Assembly (NCBI GenBank): GCA_033065855.1
Contig: JAVXUO010002685.1
Location: 62,001 to 126,000 of the forward strand
Source: Escallonia rubra
Lineage: Eukaryota > Streptophyta > Magnoliopsida > Escalloniales > Escalloniaceae
Direction of reading: 5' to 3'
Length of the DNA: 64,000 nt
Within the stretch, counting starts at the first letter, position 1, and every line of letters begins with the position of its first letter. Under the pieces are notes generated by a model. It did not search any database. It was not told the DNA's origin and saw nothing but the letters and a program-made list of their open reading frames with translations. This document shows positions 11,328 through 22,190 of the stretch, piece by piece. Made by a program: the position numbers and the translations under genes.

Positions 11328-12487
11328 CTAATACAAACTATCTATGTCAATTGGTTTAGCTCCTTCCCATATGGAAGGAACATATTTCTTTAGATATTGA
11401 CCGTTGATAGGCTTGGCATGCACTTGTCCTTCAAAAGACTTTAACCAATATGCCCCACCTTTTAAAACTTTGTGTATTAGAAAAGGTCCTTCCCAGTTTG
11501 GGGACCATTTTCCAAATTTTGGATCTTTTGATCCTATTGGCAGGATGGTTTTCCAAACCAATTCTTTTTCTTGAAATATTTTTGGTAAGACTCTTCTATT
11601 GTAAGATTTGCTTACCTTTAATTTATGGGCATGCAGCCTGTCCAAAATGTCCAATTGATGGTCATCTAAATTTTCTAATTCGATTGCCATGGCCTTATAT
11701 TCTATCACATGGACATTATTTTGTGTACCTACTCGAAAGGATTTTACCGTTATTTTCAGAGGTAGCACGAGATCATGTCCGTATGTCAAAGCATAAGGAG
11801 TTACCCCTGTGCTAGACTCTGGGGAGGTTCGAAATGCCCAAAGAACTTCAGACAATAATCGGTGCCAATTGTTAGGAGTATCCTCAATAGCTCTTTCCAT
11901 GATGTGCTTGATGGACTTATTCGTTGTTTCAGCTTGGCCATTTTCTTGCGCAAAATAAGGGGTAGAGTTTATTATCTCAAACTTATACTCTTTAGCAAAC
12001 TCACATATTTGCCCTCGAGTGAAAACAGTACCCCTATCGGTCGTGATTGTCTGAGGTAATCCAAATCGATAGATTATATTCTCTTTAATGAATGTAATGA
12101 CATTTTCTTGAGTAACTGTTTTCATCGGACTAGCTTCTGTCCACTTTGTAAAGTAATCAGTCGCGACAATTATAAATCCATGTTTCTTGGATGTAAGTCC
12201 TTGGCCCATCCTCGAAAAGGCCATGGTTTCACTATCGCTTACAACTCTATGCATGGTGTGCGATGAACGACACCATGCTTTTGGTAAGCTTGACATCCCT
12301 TTGTGTATTGAACGCAATCTTCCATTATGGTCGGCCAGTAATGGCCATGTCGTCTAATCAACCATCTCATTTTGATACCTACTTGATGGGCACCACAAAT
12401 ACCTTCATGCACTTCAGCCATTACTTGCATAGCTTCTTGCTGTCTTAGACACCTTAATGTCAGTTCTTCCGGCATTCGTTTGAACAA
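11328..12487 (-). pseudogene. Integrase of the Tat element (zinc-binding, DDE core and C-terminal part)
   Basis: Reading down from 12487, a zinc-binding-like segment (EVHEGICGAHQ then CVQYTKGCQAYQKHG) precedes the DDE core. The core has D in ATDYFTKWTEA, D in TTDRGTVF and E in ENGQAETTNKS, all retained. The C-terminal part contains NWEGPFLIHKVLKGGAYWL and ends at 11328. The last Cys of the expected CxxC in the HHCC finger is Tyr. Two overlapping frames (12239-12487 and 11328-12317) show a frameshift near 12245. The core is one long clean frame, so the decay is not very old. Integrase inserts retrotransposon cDNA into the genome. Confidence 0.85.
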
Positions 12488-12669
12488 ATCGCCACCTAAA
12501 AGGAAATATTCAACTGCTTATAATTTTATTTTTGTGTCTACCCTTAATTGAGGGTTTTGTAAATATTGAATGATGGGTGTTCTCCAATCGTCTTGAATTG
12601 TATCGACTGGGTTAAACATTTATAATTGCCTATACCTATCCTCGATCAGTAGCAACTGTTTGGTCACTT

Positions 12670-14815
12670 TCACCCATTGTTCATAACTCCATTGGGGACT
12701 CTTAACCCTGAAGCCAATTGAGCCATTACATTGGCGCTCCCGTTTTCTATTCTAGAGACATGGGTTATAGTTACATCATCAAATTTTGTTAGCAAGTATG
12801 ATGCAATGCTAAAATACATCTCCAAACCAGGAGCACTACATTTAAATTCTCCATTTACTTGCTTTATAACCAACTAAGAGTCTCCAAATATCTGTATTGT
12901 TGTTATATGCATATCCAACAATATTTCTAGACCGATAATCAAAGCTTCATATTCTGCTTGATTATTTGAACAATCCTTTTCAATTTGAAAAGCAAACTGA
13001 TGGATATTCCCAGTGGGAGAAATTAATACTATCCCTTAAGGGTGAGCAACGAACCGTTCAAACCGAGCCGAACTGTGCAAACTAAGGAAACCAAATCGAT
13101 CGAATCCGGACCATTAATAAGCTTGAATGGTTTGGGTTCAAAATTTCAAACCGAGGCCAGTTCGGTTCGGTTCACGATTCAGAAATTCCAAACTAGCACT
13201 GAACCGAACCGAACCGATGGCTTATATTATCCTTAAAAAAATGCTATACCTTACCTTGGTTAGCTGAATATACCCTAGTTACTCTACTATATATACCTTG
13301 TCATTTTGCCCTAGTTAATAGTTTGCTCACTTCATTTACCCTAATTCATTTCATTTTCAACCTACTCTTCTTCAGCCGCCCCACTTTCAGGTTCATACAT
13401 CAGCAGCCCCATCTTACTCAATACCCAAATCTGGATACGTAGAGAAATATATCTTGAAGGACCTGGGGTTGAAATTTTGGATACATAGATAAACTAGTTT
13501 TTCCTAGACTTGTTTTGCCATCCAAAGTAAGGCCTGCCGTCTGAAATCAAATTGTTGCCATATTTTTTTTTTGGACCTGCCTCGCCATTTCTCCTTAAAG
13601 GTTAGCTAGTTTCTGGAAATGATAAAGCTTCAATGTTATAGATAGTTTGGTGGAAAATCTTTACCAGCCACCCAAATTTTAAGTAGTATTCAATGAATAT
13701 TACTTATATATTCACAATAGATTAGTAAGGCACTCTAGAAAGAAGACATGTTGGTGCAATGAAGGCTATTTTTTCATCTTCCTTTGATTTGTTACCGATT
13801 CTGTAAGCTCCTTCCTCTACTAATCACTCCTTTTGGGAAAGAGGAAACGGATCTTGAAGAGGAAGGACTAACACTAAATTGGTTTATCTTTAGAACTTAT
13901 CATTGTAATGTAACTTTTACTTGTTGACCTGATTAGTGTTTTCAATTTATCACGTAATGCAACTGTAATGTAGCTTTGGTTTAGTGGACTTTTATTTTTC
14001 TTTGAAAGAAAATAATCTTTAAACGATGTCCAAAGCAATCTGAACTGTTTAAACCGTTCAAACCGAGGTGTATTAGTTAGGTTTTGGTTCAAAAATTTGT
14101 GAACCGAGGTTCATTGGTTTGGTTCGTGGTTTAACTCCCAAACCAAACCGAACTGTGCTCACCCCTACTATCCCTGCACCAGCTCCTTAATTAGTTTTTG
14201 ATCCATCAAACATCATTTTCCAAGGAGCGATGCCCACATAAATTATTCCTTTTTCATTGTCATCACTTGGATGATTTGCCAAGAAATCGGCCAAAGCTTG
14301 GCCCTTCACGGATTTTTGAGGGATATAAGTTAAGATGTACTCTATCAATGCAAGGGCCCATTTTCTCATTTCCCCCTTTAAAACTGGTCTTGACAACATG
14401 TATTTTATTAGATCAGTTTGTGCAATTATTAATACATCAAAAGGCAGCATATAATATCGAAGCTTAACTGCAGTAGAATACAAAGTTAAACATAACTTTT
14501 CTACAATAGAGTATTTTTTTTCAGTTACATTTAAGTCTCGACTGAAATAGTAGATAGCCTGCTTAAAGCCTCGATTGTTTTCTTGGGCTAGCAAACTGTC
14601 GAGCGATGACTCTGCGACCGATATATATAGCTTCAGTAGCCTTTCGATTCTCGGTGGCATTAGTACAGGAGGTTTGGATGGATACTCTTTTCATTGATTG
14701 AAAAGCTCATTGATGTTTTGCTTCCCACCGATATTCAATATCTCCTTTTAACCCTATCAAAGCTGAGAACACTTTTGTTTTTCCTGCTAAGTTAGCAATA
14801 AATCGGCGTAAGAAA
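12670..14815 (-). pseudogene. RT C-terminus, RNase H and archaeal-type RNase H remnants, split by a hAT element
   Basis: From 14815 downward the reading NFLRRFIANLAGKTKVFSAL is the conserved end of Ty3/gypsy RT (connection). It runs through a stop and a frameshift into the Ty3-type RNase H at 14660-14187 (GFKQAIYYFSRDLN, EKKYSIVEKLCL). The second, archaeal-type RNase H begins WKMMFDGSKTN, hits TAA at 14187-14189, and is interrupted by the element at 13037-14167. It resumes as LISPTGNIHQFAFQIEKDC and NNQAEYEALIIGLEILLD, with another TAG at 12874-12876 in FGDS-LVIKQ. The catalytic Asp of FDGS and Glu of QAEYEAL are visible. No RT palm with a YxDD motif exists upstream. Confidence 0.8.
13037..14167. 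mobile_element. Non-autonomous hAT-type element inserted in the Tat aRNH gene
   Basis: The ends are inverted 12-mers (TAAGGGTGAGCA left, TGCTCACCCCTA right). The flanking 8-bp sequence CTATCCCT is perfectly duplicated (13029-13036 and 14168-14175). An 8-bp duplication with TAGGGGTG-type ends defines the hAT superfamily. Subterminal DNA near both ends is rich in GAACCG/CGGTTC motifs, possibly transposase-binding repeats. The 1131-bp interior has no transposase. Removing the element and one target copy rejoins the RNase H reading frame (GAGAGIV to LISPTGN). Confidence 0.92.
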
Positions 14816-16085
14816 TTAACAAAGGTTTTAAATGCTTTGTTCTTTGAGGGTCTAATTTAGTCAGTATAACCCAATTTCCACGATCGATTATGATACCTCT
14901 ATTAGAATGATTCTGGCTTACCTCACCTGGTGTATCATCTGCCTCCTTGAGTGCAAAACTATTTGGTGCTGGTGTTTTATTCTCTTTTACATCTTCTTCC
15001 TTGTTCAGAAATGATTGTTCTTCCTTTGCCTCGAACGTGAGAGGGAGAATGAACACCATGTTGCAATCAATATTTACCTCATGTTCCTTCCTCCAGAGGT
15101 GATTGTTCTTCCTTTGCCTCGAACGTGAGAGGGAGAATGAACACCATGTTGCAATCAATATTTACCTCATGTTCTTTGAAGAATAACTTCCTTTTTGCTT
15201 CCATCTTTTTGTCTTCGAAAACCATTCTGCTTTCATTTTTGTCTTCTTCTTTGTCAGGGATATTTGTCTGTGCTTCTTTGTCGACTGACAATTTCTCAAG
15301 TTGTTAGAATCTCCCATTCGCAATCATTTCCTGGAGAATTGCTTCTTCCGTTTGTTTGTTTTACATGATTCCAGCTGCATTTTGGCACTCTGACTCCCTA
15401 GTCTAGGTCCATTTTTTCCTCTCAAATTGGGCTTGTTTGATTTCCAACTCTTTTTGTATAATGGCTGCAAATTTCCTTTGTACTCTTCTTTTTTGCGTCC
15501 TGCTTAAATCCTCATAAGTCTCTGGAAATGAAATCTTCTCCCGACCAAATGTGTGCCAATGGTCATCAGGCGATATCTTTGGCTTTAACATTCTTGGCTC
15601 CCCCCGATACTCTCTCATCATTCTGAATTCAACCCTTTGTCCAGCCGTTATGAGCTTTTTGCCTTTGTAATTTTTTGACACGTATGCTAGATCAAAAGGT
15701 CTAAACCTTGGTTTTACCATTTTTCAAGCCAAAATGTCTTGACCCTACATTATTCTGGTAAATGACTTGGTCGGCCATATTTGGCTGCTTAAAGCTCATT
15801 CCCGGCTGATTATGATTATTTCAACCTCCCTAACTCATTTTTTGGTACCCTTCTTGTATCATTTTCTTACGGGTTTTATTTTCTATCGCTCGTTCTTTCT
15901 GCCATATCCTTTTTTGACCATTCTTTAGAAGAACCACAACTCTGACATACTGATTCTCCAATCGGCCCAATCTTGGACACAGATGTGCCTAGCTTTAATA
16001 GCAGACTCCTTTTATTGGAACTGTTCTCATCAGCCCATATGAAACTTTCTTTCTTCCTGTTACTGCAACCAAAACTATCATCCAT
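14787..16085 (-). pseudogene. gag-pro linker region of the Tat element (degraded)
   Basis: Minus-strand blocks typical of the Tat gag-pro junction are present. A C-rich remnant lies at 16085-15876 (QSCGSSKEW). A block at 15720-15403 reads KPRFRPFDLAYVS and contains SRTQKRRVQRKF. A piece reading NIDCNMVFILPLTFEAK occurs twice because of a 75-bp tandem duplication. The run ends at TKLDPQRTKHLKPL, where the protease should begin, and joins the RT connection directly at about 14815-14830. The protease active site (an Asp in a hydrophobic-hydrophobic-D-G/S-A context) is absent. Stops and frameshifts separate the blocks. Confidence 0.65.
15012..15174. repeat. 75-bp tandem duplication, 88-bp offset
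   Basis: Bases 15012-15086 and 15100-15174 appear identical by eye (TGATTGTTCTTCCTTTGCCT and onward), separated by 13 bases. The 88-base offset is not a multiple of three, so the duplication shifts the gag-pro frame. Confidence 0.85.
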
Positions 16086-16099
16086 CTCATAATCAGAGC

Positions 16100-17565
16100 T
16101 TACCTTTTCTCTAGTTCTTCCTCAATTTCGATCTCTCTCCAAAGGCTTCCTTGCCTTGAAATTGTAAAATTATCTCTTTCTGAATTTTCTTCATCACTCG
16201 AACAATCGATTGGATCATATTCTACTGACACCATGTTGATGTCGAGCGCCATTTCTGAGAAAGGATCATTATCCACTTCCATCACTTCCTTATCTTTATC
16301 AACAAACTTAAGAAGTCTAGCTTCAATCTGATCCAGCACAACATTGCAAAAAATAACACAATTGTTAATATTGTGACTTATAATATTATGCCATTTGCAG
16401 AATTTAGCTTTCTTATCCTTTGGGGCAAAACTTTGATCTGCTTGGTTGATATCAAATGAATATTTCCTCATCAGGGGTGATGGATTCAACTTATTAGGTT
16501 GTCTCGCAGGTAGGCTGATAGGACTTCTAACTTTGACCAAGGGCTCGCAAATGACTTGTTTCTTTCCAATCATTTCTGCAGCGTCTATTTCCACATCGAT
16601 AGGATCTTGATAATAAGTTCCCATCGATGAATTCTTTCTGATCTGCTCTTCCCTTAGTAGAGTCTCATATCGGGTCAACCTAGAAGATAATTCGAACACT
16701 TTTCTGAATTCCATCCCCTCGAACTTTTTCCTAATTTCCAAATCTAAGTCATTGAGAGCCAAATTTGCCAACTCAGATTCTGGCGTTTGAAAATGACATT
16801 TATTTTTTGAGGCTTTAAATCTTTCTAAAAATTGTTCTACGCTTTCTTCTGAAAATTGTTTCAGTCTAGCCAAATCGGCCAGAGAAATTTCTGGTTTCAT
16901 CTTGAAAAACTGAGCATGGAATAAGTCTTCCATGTTTCTCCAAGAAAACACTGAATTTGGTGGCAAGTTTGCAAACCATGAAAAGGCCACCCCAGTCAGT
17001 GAATACTTAAACAACTTTAACTTGACCCATTCATGCTAACCAAGATCTCCACATTGGAAAGTAAACCTAACAATGTGTTCAATGATCAATTGATTTCCTT
17101 CGCCATGAAACAGGTTGAACTCTGGGACTTTTACCCCTTTAGGTATTTCCATCTGATCAACCCCATCGAGGTATGGTTTGCGGTATAAAGGCCTATTGAT
17201 AGGCCTATATTCTTGACCTATTCCAACTTGGTTGAACTCATGAGGAAATTGTGGCCCAAATCTACCACATGACCTCTCTCTATCGTTCATTTGAACGGTA
17301 TCGGTCGTTTCCTCAAACATGGGGTTCTCGAATCGATTGATTCTCTCTAAATTTTTTCTATGAAGGGGGGGGGGGTATGCACCCTCAAATCCCTGACCTC
17401 CATGATGCTGGCCATTCTCATTCCTTGGAACTCTGATATTATTAGGCCATGTGGCAGGGCTTTTAGGACCATTTGCTCATATTTCTCTTTTACTTGACCC
17501 TGGTTCCCCCCATCGACATGTGCATATATGTACCAGCTAGATTCATATGGCTGATTTGAACTCAA
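16100..17565 (-). pseudogene. gag of the Tat element
   Basis: Two minus-strand frames separated by one TAG (17036-17038, in DLG-HEWVKLKLFKYSLTG) form one capsid gene. The retrotransposon gag domain (PF03732 type) is clear: FKYSLTGVAFSWFANLPPNS, WRNMEDLFHAQFF, FSEESVEQFLERFK, LDLEIRKKFEG. A degenerate zinc-knuckle-like block, KFCKWHNIISHNINNC, follows near 16390-16340. Upstream of the TAG are the N-terminal parts (IPKGVKVPEFNLFHGEGN) and, in another frame, the piece at 17565-17347. A run of ten G at about 17367-17376 is a likely frameshift site. The product would form the virus-like particle; this copy cannot make it intact. Confidence 0.8.
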
Positions 17566-17843
17566 CCCATTTGGCTCTTAAGCAAAAGCAAGATCAATAG
17601 TAGAATTTGATAGCGGGATGTCACAGACCTAGGGACGTTCTCACACAATTATGGCTGGCTATACCTAAATGAGGCCCCAAGCCCTTTCTCCAATTGTTTC
17701 TCCCAGTGTTTGGGCGATGTTAGGGTTGACACAAAACCCAATATATTAGGTTGTGGCATTACACCAGGTTTGCTGTGTGGTTCAACACTTACATTCCCAT
17801 CTGTACCCCAGCACTAGACGTTCACATAATGAGTCCGTAACAG
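17566..17843. other. Junction between Tat gag and the next element
   Basis: A leader, primer-binding site and 5' LTR would be expected here for the minus-strand Tat element. I see no sequence resembling 6537-7451 and no clear tRNA-complementary site. The stretch is probably a truncated LTR, or unrelated DNA brought in by rearrangement. Confidence 0.35.
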
Positions 17844-18912
17844 TAGAGATGCGGCCCGGCCCGATTCGGCCCTAAAACGGCCCGGGATGGCCTGGCCCTA
17901 AATGGTGAACAGTGCGACCCTGGTCCATAAGGCCAAGGGCCAAGGCCAGGCCATGAAAATTTCCAGAAAAGCCCGGCCCGCCCCTAAAAAGGCCCTGGTC
18001 AGGCCCGGCCCCGGCCTGATTTCTAGCCCTCTTTTCGGCCCTCTTTTCGGCCCTCTATTAGTCCTATTCTGACCGTAAACCATTTTGAGTCACTTTTTTT
18101 TCTTTCCCCTTCTTTCTCATGCCTCACACACACTCTCTCTCTACCTCATTTTTTTCTTTTATTTAACTTTTTGGACATACACATTTCTTTTCAGCTCATG
18201 ATGATGGTTCCTACTTATTTATCAAACTTTACTTGCAATCCTCTTCTGTACTAGTTTCATGAAATTATGAAGAGAAACTATATCTTTGTTTGTCTAGGAA
18301 CTAGAAACAACACAATTTAGGCAATAGAAATGGGAAACATAACTCCAGAAAGTACGGAAAAATTCATAGTAAAAGTGGTTTAATGATGCATGCTTCTAAT
18401 GAGATACCTAATACTACGTAAAATGCAAAGCTAGATGTATGTTTGAGTGAATTTTAGAGATATCATTGAAAAACATTTTGTAGCCTTATAGGTATCCATT
18501 GTTGAGTTTAGATAACAAAAAGCAGTGGTATGAAATTAAGTGGAATTGTCAAGAGAAAATGCAAAATGTTTGATAAAAGAAAGTAGGAGCAGATGGATTA
18601 GATGACAATGCTTAACTAATCAACTGCTAATCATTCTTGTTTTCCCAAAATTACAAGCAGCCGGTCCTAAGCCCGCATAAAAGGAGGAAGGTCTATCAAA
18701 AAATTTATTTAATGTGTTAATATTTTTGCAACACAAAATAAGAATATAAAAAAAAGGGTCAGGCTGGGGCCTAGGGTTTAGACAAGGCTTGGATTTCCCA
18801 ACTTTGGGCCCGGGCTGGTTTCTCAGGCCCGAAGCCCTGTCTGGCCCAACCCGTTTTCTGGCCCTCTGGGCCTGGGCTGGGCCGACCCAAGCCCGACCCT
18901 TTGACACCTCTA
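17844..18912. mobile_element. hAT-like MITE with GGCCC-rich ends
   Basis: The left end reads TAGAGATGCGGCCCGGCCC. The right end is the inverted CCCGACCCTTTGACACCTCTA. Both ends are packed with GGCCC/GGGCC motifs over roughly 200 bases, while the middle is AT-rich and non-coding. TAGAG(A/G)TG ends with short subterminal motif arrays resemble plant hAT MITEs. The flanking 8-mers (CGTAACAG, CGGAGCTT) do not match well, so the duplication has decayed or the limits are off by a few bases. Confidence 0.6.
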
Positions 18913-19024
18913 CGGAGCTTTACGTACTTTAGAAGAATTTGACGACTCACAATTGAAGAACTAAACACATAATGGGAAAAAAAATAACAAAGGGAAACAA
19001 ATATATCTATAGTTAAAAATTTAA

Positions 19025-19966
19025 GGGATAATATCACTTATATCCCTGAGTTTAGGGGTAAATTACAATCAAAGATACAAGTTTTAAAATTTTGCACTCT
19101 TATCCAAAATGTTAAAATTTTGTATCATATATGACCACCGTTAGGGTTCTATGACCCTAACTAACGGTTTTTGCTGATGTGGTAATATCATATTTTGAAA
19201 ATGACAATATTACCCCTAATACATATTTTATACATATCCTCTTCCTTCCCATTTTCTCTGTTCTCTTTCCATTTCTTCTATTCTCGCTCTCATAATTTTG
19301 ATTATGTCTTCCAATCTCTATCTAATTCTAATGTCTAATTCCAAAACAAAATGCCACCACCTACGACCTCCACGGTCGTCCTACCATCGGCGTCACCTCC
19401 AACACGAAAACCAAAACCACCACCATACCCACCCACACCACCACCATCAGTCCAGCCATACGCACCACCACCGTCGTTTCAGTCATAAACCAGCCAGTCA
19501 ACGGGGAATCACCCGTCACCAAACCCACCACAAACCCATCACAGATTCGATCCACCACCACCACGACACATTTCCCAAATCTCCATCCCTATCTGCCACC
19601 ATCATACCCAGATCTCCATCCTTATCCACCATACCGAGATCTGGGTATGGTGCCAATGCTTCTTAGGGTGGTTTTGGTGGAAGGAAGTGGACGACTGCGA
19701 GTCCCAATTTCTTGGTAGTGGTTATGGTTATTGGATGTGGAAGAAGGTGAATGACAATGGTGGTTCGATGGGTCTGAGAAGGGATAGAAAAAGAGAATGG
19801 GAAGAGAGATGAGTGGTTTGTTCTAGAGGGCAATTATGTCATTTTACACAAAAATTTAACGCCATCCGTATTCCGTGTGGTCAACGGATATAACTGATAT
19901 AAACACAAACTTGTGTCCTCGGCTGTAATTTACCCATAAACTGAGGGATATAAATGATATTATCCC
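19025..19966. mobile_element. MULE-type non-autonomous element
   Basis: Inverted ends begin GGGATAATATCACTTATATC on the left and GGGATAATATCATTTATATC on the complement of the right. Similarity continues about 40 bases (TGAGTTTAGGGGTAAATTAC) and resumes further in. Flanking 9-mers AAAATTTAA (19016-19024) and AAATTTTAA (19967-19975) differ at one base. There is no transposase. The interior carries a Pro/His-rich CCA-repeat stretch on the + strand (19350-19640) that I cannot assign to a host gene. Confidence 0.75.
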
Positions 19967-20227
19967 AAATTTTAATGAATAACTCAAAGTTACTATTTTT
20001 TGATCTTACAACATACGTGCCTGAAACTTGCTTGCGTGTGGCATCTTATACAATAGTCATGGGACAACATGTGACAGCATTAATCGGTGGCAAAGTTAGA
20101 TATTAGTGCAATTGGGTTTACCCAGTGTTCTAGTTTGGAAAAGTTCGCATATTCCGTTATGCACAAGTCCCCGATCGCGAATATCGTAGCGGTTCGAGAA
20201 AGGGCAAAATTAGTGATGGAATTATAA

Positions 20228-20674
20228 TTTAGGTAGCGTTTGAAATCTATTAAGTTTTCAGTTTTTTCTCCAGTTTTGTAAACTGGAGAAAAAAATCATG
20301 TTTGACACAAAATTTTCGTTTTTTTCCCTTAAGTTTTGAAAACCAGTTTTTAAAACATGATTGTTTTTTAAAACTCCCATTTTGGAATTTTGGGGTTCCA
20401 GTTTTGGTTTTCATTTTGAGACACCCCCCACCGCTTTTGCCACCCGCCACCGCCGCCCACCTCGACCGCTCACCGCCACCACAAACCACCACCAAAGAAA
20501 AAACTTAAAATAAAAACTGGGTAATCAAACACTCAAAAGAAAAATATCAAAATAAAAACTGGGTAATCAAACTTCCATTTATTTTTGTAAAAAATAAGAA
20601 CTAAACTGGTTTTGATTTTTATTTGTTTTGAAAACAAAAAACCAATACTGGAAGTGATTTCAAACACCCCCTAA
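20228..20674. mobile_element. Short MITE with inverted ends
   Basis: The left end TTTAGGTAGCGTTTGAAATC is the inverse of the right GATTTCAAACACCCCCTAAA with few mismatches. The interior has no coding capacity beyond low-complexity CCACC. The superfamily is uncertain because no clear target duplication is visible. Confidence 0.6.
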
Positions 20675-21042
20675 ATGTTTCGGAAGGTGATTTTTTGGTA
20701 ATCATAAACATTTTTGTCCAAAACAAGGATCCTTCCGTAGAAATAGAGGTGATTATCCATGAATATCATATGTTGATTTAGGTTTATGTGCGAGTGCTAT
20801 TTTAGCTTTGATGGGCGAGTGCTATTTTAGCTTTGATGGTATATACGTGAATCCCGTAACTCATGCTACGATAGATATCGAATTGATGATATAACAAACG
20901 AGTTGAACTAAAGTCTCACCTAAGTGGTTAACTCCCCCTCTTTGGAGGGATATCGAGTTTGGCAGATTTGGTTTCGGTTTGCATGATGTCGTTCCTAAAA
21001 AAAAAAGGTGCAAAATAAACTAAAATAGACCTAACAACTTCA

Positions 21043-22190
21043 GGCCCCGTTTGACACCATATTTTTTTTTTCTTTTTTGGCCCAGTTTTTAAATTTCTAA
21101 AAAGAAAAAAAAAAAAAAAAAATAGAATGTTTGGTTGGACTTCAGTTTTTTAAAAAGGGCCCAACACTTTTAAAAGAAGGCCCGTTTTTTAAAAAGAACA
21201 ATTTACTCTTTTCTTGGTTTTGGAAACCCATTTCACGCGGAGCTGAGGAAGTGATTAATGAGGTCTTGACTTCAAGCCTCACTAGCAACGGAATCCCATT
21301 TTTTCTTTGCTGGGTATAAAACCCACCTAAATTAGGTTTCTTTGTTGTCTCTTTCACTTGGTTTGCTTGATCGACGGCACCTCTTCCCAACTGACTCCAC
21401 GGCTCACCGCGTCCATTGCCTCCACCGGCCACCGCGTCCATCTCCTCCACCGGACATCGGTGGCTCCACCACTCTACCTCTTCCCACTGCGACTTGCAAT
21501 GCTTTTCGGCCCCTCCCTCTCTCTCTCTCTCCCCCGTCCCGATTAACGATTCTCCATTAGCGATTCAGCAATTATAGAAAACATAATTGGGCAATTGGCA
21601 GTGGTTGAGCGATTGACAATGGATGGACATGTACACTCGCGGGTCGTGGGTGGCCGACGGTGTTGGGCTGTCGAAGAAAGGCACCGCGGTGCGGATGTAT
21701 GCCTGGTGGCGATTCTCGAGTGATGGCGGTCGTGCGTGGCCCGATTGTTAGAGGCTGGAGATGGGTGGTTCAATTGGTGGCCCTCTGCGTGCAATAGGCA
21801 ATTGATGGTCGTGCGTGGGAGGTATGTGATTAGCTCCGGCGGGAGTTTTGACATTTTCGAGGAGGTGGGCGTGTTTAAGGCTTTAAGGGCAGAATGCGGG
21901 GCAGTGGTGACACTGGGTTTGTTATGGGTGGCGGGATGGTGCTCGGAGGTGAAGCGGGGGAGTTGTAACGATTAACTAATAATGTTGGTTGTTATTCAAC
22001 CAAAAAAAAAATGTATATTAAAAATAAAAAATAAAAACCCAAAGAGCTGTTTTGTCAAACGCTTGCTCTTTTTTGTTTTTTGAAAAAATAAATTTTGTCA
22101 AACGTCCACCAATTTTTTAAACTAGTGAAAAAAAAAAAAACTAAAAATCTTTCCAAAAAAACTGAAACAAAAAATGTTACCAAACATAAT
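21043..22190. mobile_element. Possible MITE just upstream of the MNS4-like gene
   Basis: The left edge starts GGCCCCGTTTGACA, a common MITE terminus. Poly-A/T stretches and several TGTCAAACG or TTTGGT motifs follow, and the right edge is near ACCAAACATAATT. The interior is GC-rich with chance open frames on both strands. The inverted-repeat match is weak, so limits and class are tentative. It ends about 200 bases before the ATG of the next gene and may have replaced part of its promoter. Confidence 0.4.

Larger units (their letters stand above)
6537..17565 (-). mobile_element. Decayed Tat-lineage Ty3/gypsy LTR retrotransposon
   Basis: On the minus strand the order is gag (17565 to 16100), gag-pro linker (to 14830), end of RT, Ty3-type RNase H, a second archaeal-type RNase H (aRNH), integrase (to 11328), then a long non-coding or antisense region and a putative 3' LTR. 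The dual RNase H and the absence of a chromodomain place it in the Tat lineage. It is defective: several in-frame stops, frameshifts, a deletion that removed most of protease and RT, and a hAT insertion in aRNH. No second LTR matching 6537-7451 is visible beyond gag, so the 5' LTR is lost or truncated. Both outer limits are therefore approximate. Confidence 0.8.

Noticed and set aside
17600-17843. 5' LTR of the Tat element
   Set aside because: No similarity to the putative 3' LTR and no primer-binding site could be found.
19298-19666. His/Pro-rich frame as a host gene
   Set aside because: It lies wholly inside a MULE-type element and is a CCA-repeat translation.
20900-21010. SINE-like look: TAAGTGGTTAACTCC followed by a poly-A run
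   Set aside because: No convincing box A and box B pair at the right spacing and no flanking duplication.
21340-21975. Open frames on both strands in the GC-rich part of the MITE upstream of the MNS4-like gene
   Set aside because: Ser/Pro/Arg-biased chance frames of a low-complexity element interior, with no motif or splice structure.
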